Positions 38,058 through 46,586 of a DNA stretch of 48,794 nt are shown piece after piece. This DNA comes from a virus. The notes under the pieces are model-generated. The model was not told where the DNA came from and ran no database searches. It saw only the letters and a list, made by a program, of their open reading frames with translations. Position numbers and translations under genes: made by a program. Location: the IMG/VR virus record IMGVR_UViG_3300042691_035711, positions 1-48,794 of that record; one strand, given 5' to 3'. Numbering within the stretch: position 1 is the stretch's first letter; every line of letters begins with the position of its first letter.

Positions 38058-38572
38058 AACCTAACGCCTTTTTCTCGGCTTATCTCTTGAGCTGATTTAA
38101 AATAAATTTCTATCGAGTCAAAGCTATCTAAAGTATCTAAGCCAAAAACAACGCTCATTTCACCCTCATCACTAAAATCAAGCTCACCGCTTGAATCTCT
38201 TCTTGTTTTTAGCTGAATCCAGTTTGGAGACTTCACAACAACCACTTTATCTTTATACTTTATTTTTGCGAAAGCGTAAGACCTCTCAGCCTTCAATATG
38301 GATGATTTATATTGAGGGTTTTTATTGATAAAATCCTCAAACTTATCAACCCACTCTTGATTATATTTTAAATCGCCAATAACAGAGATGTAATAAGACC
38401 CCGCATCTTCTTTTAGCGGCTTCACATCTTTAACTTTAAATTCAATAGCATCAACCAAAGAATCTAGTTTATCAATTTCAGCTTGCTCGGCAGATATTTT
38501 ATTAAATGAGCTGCTTAAATCATAAGCGTTTGCGCTGCATGAGAGTAATAAAAATATTAAGAATTTTTTCAT
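38054..38572 (-). CDS. secreted periplasmic protein (moron)
   Basis: This 172-residue protein begins with a signal peptide KKFLIFLLLSCSANA and cleavage near ANA-YD. The mature protein is beta-rich with many Lys and Asp (ISVIGDLKYNQEWVDKFEDF, LKTRRDSSGELDFSDEGEMS). It overlaps the end of the minor head gene by 4 nt on the other strand. A secreted product on the antisense strand of the head operon suggests a cassette that alters the host envelope. Function is unknown. Confidence 0.7.
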   Translation of the reverse strand: MKKFLIFLLLSCSANAYDLSSSFNKISAEQAEIDKLDSLVDAIEFKVKDVKPLKEDAGSYYISVIGDLKYNQEWVDKFEDFINKNPQYKSSILKAERSYAFAKIKYKDKVVVVKSPNWIQLKTRRDSSGELDFSDEGEMSVVFGLDTLDSFDSIEIYFKSAQEISREKGVRF

Positions 38573-38576
38573 GTTT

Positions 38577-38891
38577 TTATTTTAAAATTGAATCGTCTTT
38601 TTTCCAAATTTGCCACGCTTGCTCAAGCTCAGGTAAGCTTGTCATTTGAATTTTCCCGACCAAAAAAAGAATTACTAAATCTTTGTGTAGAATATTCCAG
38701 ACTTTGTAGCCTACACCATACCTACGCCAAGCATCGCAGACTTTCTCAGAATAATTATTCATTAATGCAAATTGCTTTACCTGCCCGCAATAAGGCAGCT
38801 CAGTTTTATACTTCTTAAGCACCCACAACAGAAAGTAATATTTGCCGTTAAATGTTATATTTAAATCAACTGCATCTTGTTCATTAATCAT
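38577..38891 (-). CDS. hypothetical cassette protein
   Basis: This 104-residue protein starts MINEQDAVDLNITFNGKYYF and has cysteines in PYCGQVKQFALMNNYSEKVC, then VWNILHKDLVILFLVGKIQM. The hydrophobic segment around LVILFLVGKI may touch membrane. It is the first gene of the leftward pair inside the head operon, 4 nt from the secreted-protein gene. Its start overlaps a conserved AATCATATTTTTTAG element. Confidence 0.6.
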   Translation of the reverse strand: MINEQDAVDLNITFNGKYYFLLWVLKKYKTELPYCGQVKQFALMNNYSEKVCDAWRRYGVGYKVWNILHKDLVILFLVGKIQMTSLPELEQAWQIWKKDDSILK

Positions 38892-38967
38892 ATTTTTTAG
38901 ATTAGCGGTTTTAAAACAAACCCGTTTAATAAAATTAAATTTTTAAAAATCAACAACTTATTTTTTA

Positions 38968-39627
38968 ATGAAAAAAGAGATTAAGTCACTTCCTTTTGAA
39001 GTAAAAGAAATCAACGAGGATGGCGAATATTTTACTTTTGAAGGCTATGCCTCAACTTTCGGTAACATAGACTTAGGTGATGACATTATTGTTCGTGGCG
39101 CATTTTCAAAGACTTTAGAGAAAAATGCAATGTTACCAATTCTTTGGCAGCACCAAATGTCTGAGCCAGTTGGAAAGTCAGTAACTCTTTATGAAGATGA
39201 CAAAGGTCTATATATCAAAGCAATTCTACCAAAAGAAGATTCTCTTGTTAAAGGTCGCATAATTCCACAGATGAAAGTGGGTTCAATTCGCGAAATGTCA
39301 ATTGGTTTTTTCACTCGTGATGCAGAAATGGAAAAAGGCATCCGCTTGCTGAAAGAAATAGAATTATTTGAAGTGTCTTTGGTTACAAAAGCAATGAATC
39401 CTCAAGCCCTTGTAAGCGGCTTTAAATCAATGGAATCATTAAAAGACATAGAACAATCACTTAAAGAAATGGGGCTTTCTAACACGGAAGCAAAAACCCT
39501 TATTTCTAAAGTAAAAGAATTTTCCAACCAGCGTGACGCTGAAGAAAAAGCTCATCGCGATGATGAGATAAAACAAAGAGTCATAAGCGACTTAAACAAT
39601 TATATTATCAATTTAAAAAACAAATAA
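38968..39627 (+). CDS. prohead protease (HK97 family)
   Basis: This 219-residue protein is a serine protease that cleaves the capsid delta domain. Seen are FEGYASTFGNIDLGDDIIVR, ILWQHQMSEPVGKSVTLYED (His), and IREMSIGFFTRDAEM with the Ser, followed by ELFEVSLVTKAMNPQALV. It starts 76 nt after the leftward cassette and ends 1 nt before the capsid gene. Confidence 0.93.
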   Translation: MKKEIKSLPFEVKEINEDGEYFTFEGYASTFGNIDLGDDIIVRGAFSKTLEKNAMLPILWQHQMSEPVGKSVTLYEDDKGLYIKAILPKEDSLVKGRIIPQMKVGSIREMSIGFFTRDAEMEKGIRLLKEIELFEVSLVTKAMNPQALVSGFKSMESLKDIEQSLKEMGLSNTEAKTLISKVKEFSNQRDAEEKAHRDDEIKQRVISDLNNYIINLKNK

Positions 39628-39628
39628 A

Positions 39629-40786
39629 ATGTCAGATTTTGAACAAAAACATATTGAAGCATTAGAAGCCCTTCGCAAAGGAGTTTCTGCTGAAATGGAA
39701 GTTAAAATTAACACCCTTTTGGATGCTCAAGAAGAAAAAAACCAAGCTAAATTCAGAGAATTAAGCGAAAAAGCTAACAAAGCTCAAGAAGTAGAAGAAA
39801 AAATGAATTCTCTTGAAGCTGATCTTAAAAGAGGACTTGGTGGCGAAGAAAAAGCTGCTAAAACTCAAGAATTGAAAGCTTTTGAAACTTACCTAAGAAA
39901 AAACTCTAGCTTTGTAGGTGAAGAATTAAAATATCTTAGAACGGATATTGACTCTCAAGGTGGCTATTTATTGCCAACTGAATTAGATTCAGAAATTATC
40001 AAAAAAATTATTGAAATTTCTAACATCCGCGCAGTTGCAAGAATCCGTCCAATGAGTTCTAAATCTCTTGGCATGCCAACTCGTTCAACAATTGTTTCTG
40101 CTGGAATGGTTGGAGAAGGTCAACAAGATACTCTTTCTAATTCAACTTATGGCTTAGAAAAGCTTTATGCTAAAAAGGCGCAAGTGACTGTCTCTTCAAC
40201 AATTGAAGAATTAGAAGATACTTCTTTCGATGTCGCTAATCTTATCATGCAAGATGTTGGAGAAGAAATGGCTAAACTAGAAGGAACTCAATTTACTGTG
40301 GGTTCTGGTGCTGGTAATAACTGCGAAGGTTTTATGACTAATGCAAATATCGCACAAGTAAATTCTGGCGCCGCTTCTGCCCTTACTTTCGATTCTTTAA
40401 TTACATTAACTGGCGAACTTAAAACTGGATACAATCCAATTTTTGGCATGAATAGAAAAACATTAGCGATCGTTCGTAAATTGAAAGATGGCAATGGTCA
40501 ATATTTATGGCAAGCTGGAAACCTAAGCGCTGGAGTTCCTAACCAAATTTTAGGTCATAATTATATCGAAATCCCTGATATGCCAGATGTTGGAGCTGAT
40601 TTGTTTCCTGTTATTTACGGAGATTTTAGAAGAGGCTACACTATTGGCGACAGAAAAGGTTTGACAATGGTAAGAGACGAAGTCACTCAAAAAAGAGAAG
40701 GCAAAGTCGAATTTACTTTCTACAGAAGATTTGCGGGAATGGTTACCCTTCCAGAAGCTTTCGTTAAACTAAAAATTGCTGCTTAA
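39629..40786 (+). CDS. major capsid protein (HK97 fold)
   Basis: This 385-residue protein has an N-terminal coiled-coil delta domain (about residues 1-95, EKANKAQEVEEKMNSLEADL), then the HK97 fold with LRTDIDSQGGYLLPTELDSE, ISNIRAVARIRPMSSKSLG, VTVSSTIEELEDTSFDVAN, LWQAGNLSAGVPNQILGHNY and VIYGDFRRGYTIGDRKGLTM. The delta domain is probably removed by the protease encoded just upstream. A strong terminator follows. Confidence 0.95.
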   Translation: MSDFEQKHIEALEALRKGVSAEMEVKINTLLDAQEEKNQAKFRELSEKANKAQEVEEKMNSLEADLKRGLGGEEKAAKTQELKAFETYLRKNSSFVGEELKYLRTDIDSQGGYLLPTELDSEIIKKIIEISNIRAVARIRPMSSKSLGMPTRSTIVSAGMVGEGQQDTLSNSTYGLEKLYAKKAQVTVSSTIEELEDTSFDVANLIMQDVGEEMAKLEGTQFTVGSGAGNNCEGFMTNANIAQVNSGAASALTFDSLITLTGELKTGYNPIFGMNRKTLAIVRKLKDGNGQYLWQAGNLSAGVPNQILGHNYIEIPDMPDVGADLFPVIYGDFRRGYTIGDRKGLTMVRDEVTQKREGKVEFTFYRRFAGMVTLPEAFVKLKIAA

Positions 40787-40793
40787 TGTAGCT

Positions 40794-40818
40794 GGAGGGG
40801 TTCGCCCCCTCCTTTTTT
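40794..40818 (+). terminator. rho-independent terminator after the capsid gene
   Basis: GGAGGGG (40794-40800) pairs with CCCCTCC (40806-40812) over a TTCGC loop, followed by six T. This is the clearest terminator in the window. It would lower expression of downstream genes relative to the capsid. Confidence 0.85.
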
Positions 40819-40839
40819 CAACTCAAATAAATAAAAAAA

Positions 40840-41241
40840 ATGCCTAGCGTAGATCAAAAAAATAACATTAGTGTTGAAAACGCACTAAACATCCAAGCAA
40901 TCACAACAAACACAACAACTGTTGGCGTTGAAGTTGACACCAAAGGTTTTGAATCAGTGACTTTTGAAATTATCACTGGCGCAAGAACTGACGGAACCGT
41001 GACTCCTGTTGTTCAAGCAACTGACACTTCGGGAAGTGATTACTATGATGTGACTAATGATTTCCTTATTGGAACTGAGGATGAAGCTGCACTTTCTGCC
41101 GCTCAATCTCGCTCAATTATTGGGGCTGTCGCTTCTTATCAATTTTATAAACTATCTTTGGTTTCAACAGATGTCACTTCTGGCTTGACTGCAGGCGCTT
41201 CTGCAATCCTTGGTTCACCAAGAAGTGCGCCAGTTGCTTAA
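40840..41241 (+). CDS. head decoration or minor structural protein
   Basis: This 133-residue protein is beta-rich and Thr/Ala/Val-rich (TTVGVEVDTKGFESVTFEII, VTPVVQATDTSGSDYYDVTN). It has the size and place of proteins that decorate HK97-like heads. Similar proteins occur after capsid genes in many phages, but function cannot be assigned with certainty. A weak AGGGG/CCCCT hairpin follows (41249-41268). Confidence 0.55.
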   Translation: MPSVDQKNNISVENALNIQAITTNTTTVGVEVDTKGFESVTFEIITGARTDGTVTPVVQATDTSGSDYYDVTNDFLIGTEDEAALSAAQSRSIIGAVASYQFYKLSLVSTDVTSGLTAGASAILGSPRSAPVA

Positions 41242-41286
41242 GTAACTTAGGGGGGTGTAAAAACCCCTCTATTAAACAAAATTAAA

Positions 41287-41559
41287 ATGAAAATAAAAGT
41301 TTTAAAAAATACTAAAGCTGCAAAAGATAAACTCGGAATTGAAGCCTTTGACTACCAAGCTGGCGAGACTTATGAAATCTTTGACGAATTGGCAAATGTT
41401 TTTGTTTCTCAAGGTTGGGGAGTTGAAGAAAAGACTGAAAAAGAAAAACAAATAGAGATTGAAGAAAAAGCAATCAATAATTTAGAAAATAAAGCAGTTG
41501 ATAACTTAGAAAATAAGGCAATCGACAATCTTAACAACAAAAAGAAAGGTAAAAAATAA
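41287..41559 (+). CDS. small head-region protein with a C-terminal tandem repeat
   Basis: This 90-residue protein has a folded start (AAKDKLGIEAFDYQAGETYE, VSQGWGVEEKTEK) and a tail of three eight-residue repeats of the form A-(I/V)-(N/D)-N-L-(E/N)-N-K, ending in KKKGKK. The repeat is encoded by near-identical 24-nt DNA repeats (about 41465-41540) that could expand or contract. Its start resembles small head-tail linker proteins. The TAATG overlap couples it to the next gene. Confidence 0.6.
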   Translation: MKIKVLKNTKAAKDKLGIEAFDYQAGETYEIFDELANVFVSQGWGVEEKTEKEKQIEIEEKAINNLENKAVDNLENKAIDNLNNKKKGKK

Positions 41560-41999
41560 TGTCAAATGTATTAAATCGTTTTGAACAGCCAGTATCTAAC
41601 TCACAAGACAACCCTCTAATTTTGGGTGGCACTGTTGAAACTGTTAGCGGTCAATCACTTAAAAAAGTTTATGTGACTACATCAATCGCAGACATTTCAA
41701 CTGCTGGTCAAATTTATGTAGTATCTCCAGTTGCTGGAACTATTACTAAAATTTACTCTGTAATTAATGGCGCTATCGCAACTGCTAACGCAGTTTTGAC
41801 TCCAAAAATTGCTGGCACTGCTATCACTGGCGGCGCGATTACAGTTGCTTTCTCTGGCTCTGCCGCTGGCGATGTTGATTCATCAACTCCAAGCGCTGCG
41901 AATGTGATTACAGCTGGCGCGGCAATTGAAATTCAAACTGATGGAGCTTCTAGCAACACAGTCGAAGTTGTTTTAACAATTGAAATCACTTTAAGCTAA
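41559..41999 (+). CDS. structural protein, probable head fibre or decoration
   Basis: This 146-residue protein has strands rich in Ala, Thr, Gly and Ile (QIYVVSPVAGTITKIYSVIN, ALTPKIAGTAITGG-type sequence, AAIEIQTDGASSNTVEVVLT). The pattern of a repeated beta-sandwich suggests a capsid decoration protein. It is coupled to both neighbours. Exact role is unknown. Confidence 0.55.
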   Translation: MSNVLNRFEQPVSNSQDNPLILGGTVETVSGQSLKKVYVTTSIADISTAGQIYVVSPVAGTITKIYSVINGAIATANAVLTPKIAGTAITGGAITVAFSGSAAGDVDSSTPSAANVITAGAAIEIQTDGASSNTVEVVLTIEITLS

Positions 42000-42283
42000 T
42001 GTCAGCTAAGCAAATTTTTACAGCACAAGCAGCCGACGGCAATAGCGAAACTTTCGCCGGCAATGGTAGAGCTAGCTTGAAAATCAATGGAGTTTTTGAT
42101 GGATGTTCCATTCAACTTCAAGCAAAAACCAACAACTCTAACGACGACTACAGCACTACTGGCGATGCACCTATTACCGCGGCTGGAGTTTGGAACTTAG
42201 AATTTTCGCCCAACCTTAATTACAGATTAGTCTTAAGTTCTGCTGGAGCATCAACAAGCATAAACGCTTTTGTCACGCAATAA
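41999..42283 (+). CDS. small structural protein
   Basis: This 94-residue protein (FTAQAADGNSETFAGNGRAS, GVWNLEFSPNLNYRLVLSSA) is beta-rich and probably an accessory head protein like its neighbours. Stop and start codons overlap with those before and after. No further family is recognised. Confidence 0.5.
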   Translation: MSAKQIFTAQAADGNSETFAGNGRASLKINGVFDGCSIQLQAKTNNSNDDYSTTGDAPITAAGVWNLEFSPNLNYRLVLSSAGASTSINAFVTQ

Positions 42284-42858
42284 TGCAGCCAATCAATTAC
42301 ATTCTAGTTAGTGAAATAGGGTCGGAACTTCTAACCTTGAGTGACATAAAAACTCACTTGAGGATAGATGGCTCTGACTATGACTCTATTTTAACCCCGC
42401 TGATTAAAACATCGAGATTAATTGGCGAGAAGATAACTGGCAGGGACTTTATTCAGAAAGAGTGGAAAACATATCTTGATTACTTCCCCGCTTCCAGTTA
42501 CGAAGGAATAGAGCTTAGAAAATCAAAGTTGCTTTCCATCACTTCGATTCAGTATTATGATGAAAATGATGCGCTTCAAACTCTAAGCTCCAATGATTAT
42601 TACATAACGAATGAAGCTGATTATTCTTCTATATTCATTAAGTGCGATAAATCATTTCCTAATACCGCTTGCCGCGCACAAGCTATCATTATTACCTTTA
42701 GAACCAGCTTTCCAAACTTCCCAGAAGATTTAAAACAAGCGATGCTTTCTGTATGCGCTTATTTATTCGAGAACGCTGGCGACTGTATAAACGACGGCAA
42801 CTCTCAATTTAAATCCCTGTTTTTCCCTTACATCATTTCACAAATATTTTTGTTATGA
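42283..42858 (+). CDS. head-tail connector (gp6-like adaptor)
   Basis: This 191-residue protein has the connector signature LSDIKTHLRIDGSDYDSILT, PLIKTSRLIGEKITGRDF, TYLDYFPASSYEGIEL-type middle, and FPEDLKQAMLSVCAYLFEN. It forms the ring under the portal and starts the neck. The order portal/head/connector is usual. It overlaps the following gene by 4 nt. Confidence 0.85.
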   Translation: MQPINYILVSEIGSELLTLSDIKTHLRIDGSDYDSILTPLIKTSRLIGEKITGRDFIQKEWKTYLDYFPASSYEGIELRKSKLLSITSIQYYDENDALQTLSSNDYYITNEADYSSIFIKCDKSFPNTACRAQAIIITFRTSFPNFPEDLKQAMLSVCAYLFENAGDCINDGNSQFKSLFFPYIISQIFLL

Positions 42859-43247
42859 GATGTCAGTCAATCAAAAGAAATATAAACAAAGTTTGCACGG
42901 GTGATTTTAGAGACAGAATAGCTATTCAAGCGACATCAGTTACTGCAAATAATTCGCCTAACGGACTTTCAAGCGTAGGCTTTGCAACTGTTGCCACAGT
43001 GTGGGCATTAGTAAAAACAAACGCTTCAAGACAGTATATAGATGGCGTAAACATCGAAAACGGATTAAATACTGACTTTTACATAAGATATAATTCTGCG
43101 ATTCCTTTGGATAAAGAGCTTTGGGTGGAATATAAAAATGTTTTATACAAAATAACAAATACCGACAACATCGACAAAATGGATAATATAGTGCGCCTGA
43201 GATCAAGCGAGAAAGGAAGTGAGGACATTAACGCAAACAAAAGATGA
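42855..43247 (+). CDS. head closure/head-tail joining protein (SPP1 gp16-like)
   Basis: This 130-residue protein has CTGDFRDRIAIQATSVTANN, FATVATVWALVKTNASRQYI, and ELWVEYKNVLYKITNTDNID, the usual strands of the head-tail joining family. It closes the head after packaging. It overlaps its neighbours by 4 nt on each side. Confidence 0.85.
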   Translation: MRCQSIKRNINKVCTGDFRDRIAIQATSVTANNSPNGLSSVGFATVATVWALVKTNASRQYIDGVNIENGLNTDFYIRYNSAIPLDKELWVEYKNVLYKITNTDNIDKMDNIVRLRSSEKGSEDINANKR

Positions 43248-43717
43248 TAAAGGTAACAGAAAGCTCACAAAATGCTAAAACACTCAAATTCCTTTATGAC
43301 TTGCCAGTTGAAATAACTAGGGCAATTAGACAAGGCTTTTACACTTCTGGTAAGCAATTAGTAGCTGACCTAAATAAAGATATGAAAGCGCCTAAAAGCG
43401 GTAAAAAATACAAGGTTTATAGGGGTGTCAGCGGTAAATTAAATAGACCAAAACTTCATACAGCTTCCGATGCAAGCCAAACTCCCGCAATTATTACAGG
43501 GGCCTTTAGAAAGTCCGTTGATTTTAAAGTAAGAGGAAACCGAGAGCTTGAATTTGGAGCTAATCAATCAGCGCCAGTTTATGCCGAGTTTTTGGAAAAT
43601 GGAACTTCAAAAATGGAAGCAAGGGAGCCTTTCAAAAGAACTGTTTTAAAAAACAAAGAAAGAATTAAGTCAAATATTGACACTAGAATTAAACAAGCAA
43701 TGACAGGTAAGCAATGA
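43244..43717 (+). CDS. HK97 gp10-like neck/tail completion protein
   Basis: This 157-residue protein has LPVEITRAIRQGFYTSGKQL, a basic loop KAPKSGKKYKVYRGVSGKLN, and SAPVYAEFLENGTSKMEARE with PFKRTVLKN, the family signature. It takes part in neck formation between head closure and the tail terminator. Starts and stops overlap with neighbours. Confidence 0.85.
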   Translation: MIKVTESSQNAKTLKFLYDLPVEITRAIRQGFYTSGKQLVADLNKDMKAPKSGKKYKVYRGVSGKLNRPKLHTASDASQTPAIITGAFRKSVDFKVRGNRELEFGANQSAPVYAEFLENGTSKMEAREPFKRTVLKNKERIKSNIDTRIKQAMTGKQ

Positions 43718-44778
43718 GAGCGGTTTATGTTGTAAACAGACTAAAAGAAGAGCTGCCAAAATTTACTGACGGCTTTTCAGAAATACTTTCGGTATCCTCT
43801 TTAACAAGAAGCTCTACGACAATTACTTGCGCCACCTCAACAGCCCACGGCTTAACTACTGGCAATTATGTAACTATTAGAGGAGCGAAAGAGCCAATCG
43901 CTTTAACTAGCATAACTTTTTTAAATGGCATCGCAACCGCAACTTCTCCAACAGACCATAAACTAAGCGATCCTTCTTTATATTCACCAGAAAGCCTGCC
44001 TCTTTATGTAGAAATATCAGGTGCGACTGGATTTAATGGAACTTGGGAGCTTGTAAGCGTTCCAACTAAATTAACTTTCACTTTTAAAGTTACTGGAAGT
44101 CCTTCAAATGTATCTGGCGGATTTCTTCTGTTAGAAGACCAAGATGGTTATAACGGCTACAAGCAAATTACGGTTACAAGCACAACAGCTTTTACCTATA
44201 CAACAACTGGCACAATGCAGTCACCTGCTCAAGGAACGATTCAGGTTAGCTGTTTAACTAGAATTGATTACGCCGCGACAGCTCAAAGGATTCAAGATTT
44301 TTATTCTGCAAATTCTGCTGGAGTTTTGAAAACTTGGGCTTTTGTAGTTATGGGGCAAAATCAAGCGTTTAGAGATGATACTGTTGTTGGTGATTCATCT
44401 TCTGCAAAAAGAACGAATGAGAGCTATTGGTATACTATGCAGCAAGCATTTAGTGTCTATGTTGTAATTCCTTCAAAAGATTCAATACTAGGCGGCAATA
44501 CAGCTGATATAGCTAAATCTTATTTGCAACCGATGATTAAAACCTTGTCAAACTTTATTTTTCAAAGTGATTTTAACGAAGAGCGAACTCAGCCCTGCGT
44601 TTTTGCTAATGATGAAGCTGATGACTATATAAAGGTTTCTTACACGCACAGATTTGACTTTACCGTTCAAAGCATAGTTCAAACAATCGACACAGCAAAC
44701 TTTAGCAATGGCGTGCCACTACAACTAGTTGATGGCGTCTTTGAGCAAGGCTTGGATTATTATGTCAACACTCGTTAA
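43714..44778 (+). CDS. neck/tail terminator protein with nested beta-domain insertion
   Basis: This 354-residue protein is unusually long for a neck terminator. The core segments are VYVVNRLKEELPKFTD at the start and, from about residue 185, LTRIDYAATAQRIQDFYSAN, FAVMG-like WAFVVMGQNQAFRD, SVYVVIPSKDSILGG and HRFDFTVQSIVQTID. Between lie ~150 residues of beta domain: SVSSLTRSSTTITCATSTAH as in the gp47-like protein, interrupted by a second copy-like part (ITFLNGIATATS to FTFKVTGSPSNVSGG) and completed by YNGYKQITVTSTTAFTYTTT. Role in the core is to stop tail growth and bind the neck. Confidence 0.75.
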   Translation: MRAVYVVNRLKEELPKFTDGFSEILSVSSLTRSSTTITCATSTAHGLTTGNYVTIRGAKEPIALTSITFLNGIATATSPTDHKLSDPSLYSPESLPLYVEISGATGFNGTWELVSVPTKLTFTFKVTGSPSNVSGGFLLLEDQDGYNGYKQITVTSTTAFTYTTTGTMQSPAQGTIQVSCLTRIDYAATAQRIQDFYSANSAGVLKTWAFVVMGQNQAFRDDTVVGDSSSAKRTNESYWYTMQQAFSVYVVIPSKDSILGGNTADIAKSYLQPMIKTLSNFIFQSDFNEERTQPCVFANDEADDYIKVSYTHRFDFTVQSIVQTIDTANFSNGVPLQLVDGVFEQGLDYYVNTR

Positions 44779-44845
44779 ATCATATTTTTTAGATTAGCTT
44801 TTTTTTAAGCGAAAATAACAATTGAATTAAATTAAATTTTTAAAC

Positions 44846-45028
44846 ATGAAATTAAAATTAAATCAAGATTTAAGAACGCCTAAAGGCAAGCTAACCAAAG
44901 ACTCAACAATAGAAGTTGTAGATGTTGATGGCGTGCCAGCGGATAAATTCTGGCGCAATAGATTAAAAGACTCAGCAATTGATAATTGCGTAGAGATTGT
45001 TTCAACTCAAACTAAAGGTAAAAAATAA
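44846..45028 (+). CDS. DUF2635 protein (Mu gp38-like)
   Basis: This 60-residue protein has LRTPKGKLTKDSTIEVVDVD, GVPADKFWRNRLKDSAI, the DUF2635 pattern always found just upstream of Mu-type sheath genes. Function is unknown. Its TAATG overlap couples it to the sheath gene. Confidence 0.85.
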   Translation: MKLKLNQDLRTPKGKLTKDSTIEVVDVDGVPADKFWRNRLKDSAIDNCVEIVSTQTKGKK

Positions 45029-46584
45029 TGGCAGCCTCATTTCCTAATGTTACATCAAATATTAAATCAGCTTTAACTGCCCAAGATGCAGGCGAGCGCT
45101 CGATTTTACTTACTGGCTGCATGATTAGCGGAACTGCATCAAGCGGCCAATTAATTGAAGGCATAATTTCAAAAGCAGAGTTCAATACTTATTTTGGCGC
45201 TAAATCACAAATCGCAAAAGCTGGTAGAGCTTTAATTGATGCTCTTGCAATTTCTAGAGTTAGACCAAGAATTTCAGCAATTGGATTAACCGATAACGGT
45301 TCTGGCGTTGCTGCAACTGGCTCAATAGTTTTTGCAACTAATGCAACAGCGGCTGGCACTATCACAGTTTATATTGATTCAATCAGAAATGGTAAATATG
45401 AAATTCCAGTAGCAGTTGGCGATACTCCAACTAAAATTGGCGATGCTCTAGTTGCTTTAATTACAGCCAATACTTATTCCCCAGTTTCTGCGGTAAATAC
45501 AACCGGAAGCGTTGCTTTGACGGCCGTAAATGACGGAACTCAAGGAAATACCATTGGCCTTAAATATGATATTGGAACGGTTGCAGGCACAACAGTCACC
45601 TTAACGGCAATGGCAAGCGGCGCTACTAACCCAGTTTTAACTTCATTATTTGATTCAGTTGCCGATAAAAGATACACCTCAATTGTTTATCCTGCAGAAT
45701 GGGGAACTTCAACTTTAACTACTTTTACAGAAGCCAGATTTAATGTTGACAATAAGATTGTTGATGGCGTTGGTATCGTATGCAAGAATGACACTTACTC
45801 AACCTCAAATAGTGCTTTAGACGCTCTAAATCAAAAAACTTTAGCTTATATTCCTAACGCTTTGATTGCTAGCTCAACTCACAAAGGCGGCGCTATTTTT
45901 GAAAGCCCTCTAGTTGTTGCAGCCTATGCGGCGGCTTATAGAGAGTTGAGATTAACGGTTGGTTCAAATGTTTCAGCAATCACAACTAACGGTCAAGCAA
46001 TTGGCGGTAATTTCTTTGGTGGAATTCCCTACCACAATACTCCTTTCTCATTGCTTCCAGTTATTGAAACTGGCAACGATTTCTCAGATGAAGAATGTGT
46101 TGAATTAGAAAGCTCTGGTGGTTGGTTACTAAGAAATAATCCAGCTAATACAGCTATTATTTCTAACGAAGCTGTAACTACTTATAAAACTGATACCCTA
46201 GGTCAACCAGACCCTACTTTCAAATATTTGAACTATGTAGACACTTTGACGATCGCTAGAGATTATGTATTTAGAAATCTTAAAGCTGATTTCTCACAAC
46301 ATATCTTAACAACTGGTCAATTAATCGCTGGTCGCCCAATGGTTAATCGCGAAGGCTTTATTTCAAGAATGATGGGCTATTATGCGGCTCTTTCTGGAAT
46401 TAATGGCAACAACAATTATGTCTTGCTAAGAGCAGGAACTGCAGAAGCTCTTGCATTTAAACAAGCTCTTGATGACTCCGTTGTCATTACCTTAGTTGAT
46501 GGCAAGATTACTGCAGAATCAATCGCAAACATTGTCACACAAGTGAGAAATATTATCGTTAACTTCACTCCAACTTTTGAATAA
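45028..46584 (+). CDS. tail sheath protein (Mu gpL-like)
   Basis: This 518-residue protein is the contractile sheath subunit. Seen are ILLTGCMISGTASSGQL, FGAKSQIAKAGRALIDALAI, a beta-rich variable domain at about residues 90-200 (GKYEIPVAVGDTPTKIGDAL), YTSIVYPAEWGTSTL, ECVELESSGGWLLRNNP, VTTYKTDTLGQPDPTFKYLN and DYVFRNLKADFSQHIL. Mu gpL is 495 residues. It wraps the tail tube and contracts on infection. Confidence 0.94.
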   Translation: MAASFPNVTSNIKSALTAQDAGERSILLTGCMISGTASSGQLIEGIISKAEFNTYFGAKSQIAKAGRALIDALAISRVRPRISAIGLTDNGSGVAATGSIVFATNATAAGTITVYIDSIRNGKYEIPVAVGDTPTKIGDALVALITANTYSPVSAVNTTGSVALTAVNDGTQGNTIGLKYDIGTVAGTTVTLTAMASGATNPVLTSLFDSVADKRYTSIVYPAEWGTSTLTTFTEARFNVDNKIVDGVGIVCKNDTYSTSNSALDALNQKTLAYIPNALIASSTHKGGAIFESPLVVAAYAAAYRELRLTVGSNVSAITTNGQAIGGNFFGGIPYHNTPFSLLPVIETGNDFSDEECVELESSGGWLLRNNPANTAIISNEAVTTYKTDTLGQPDPTFKYLNYVDTLTIARDYVFRNLKADFSQHILTTGQLIAGRPMVNREGFISRMMGYYAALSGINGNNNYVLLRAGTAEALAFKQALDDSVVITLVDGKITAESIANIVTQVRNIIVNFTPTFE

Positions 46585-46586
46585 TT

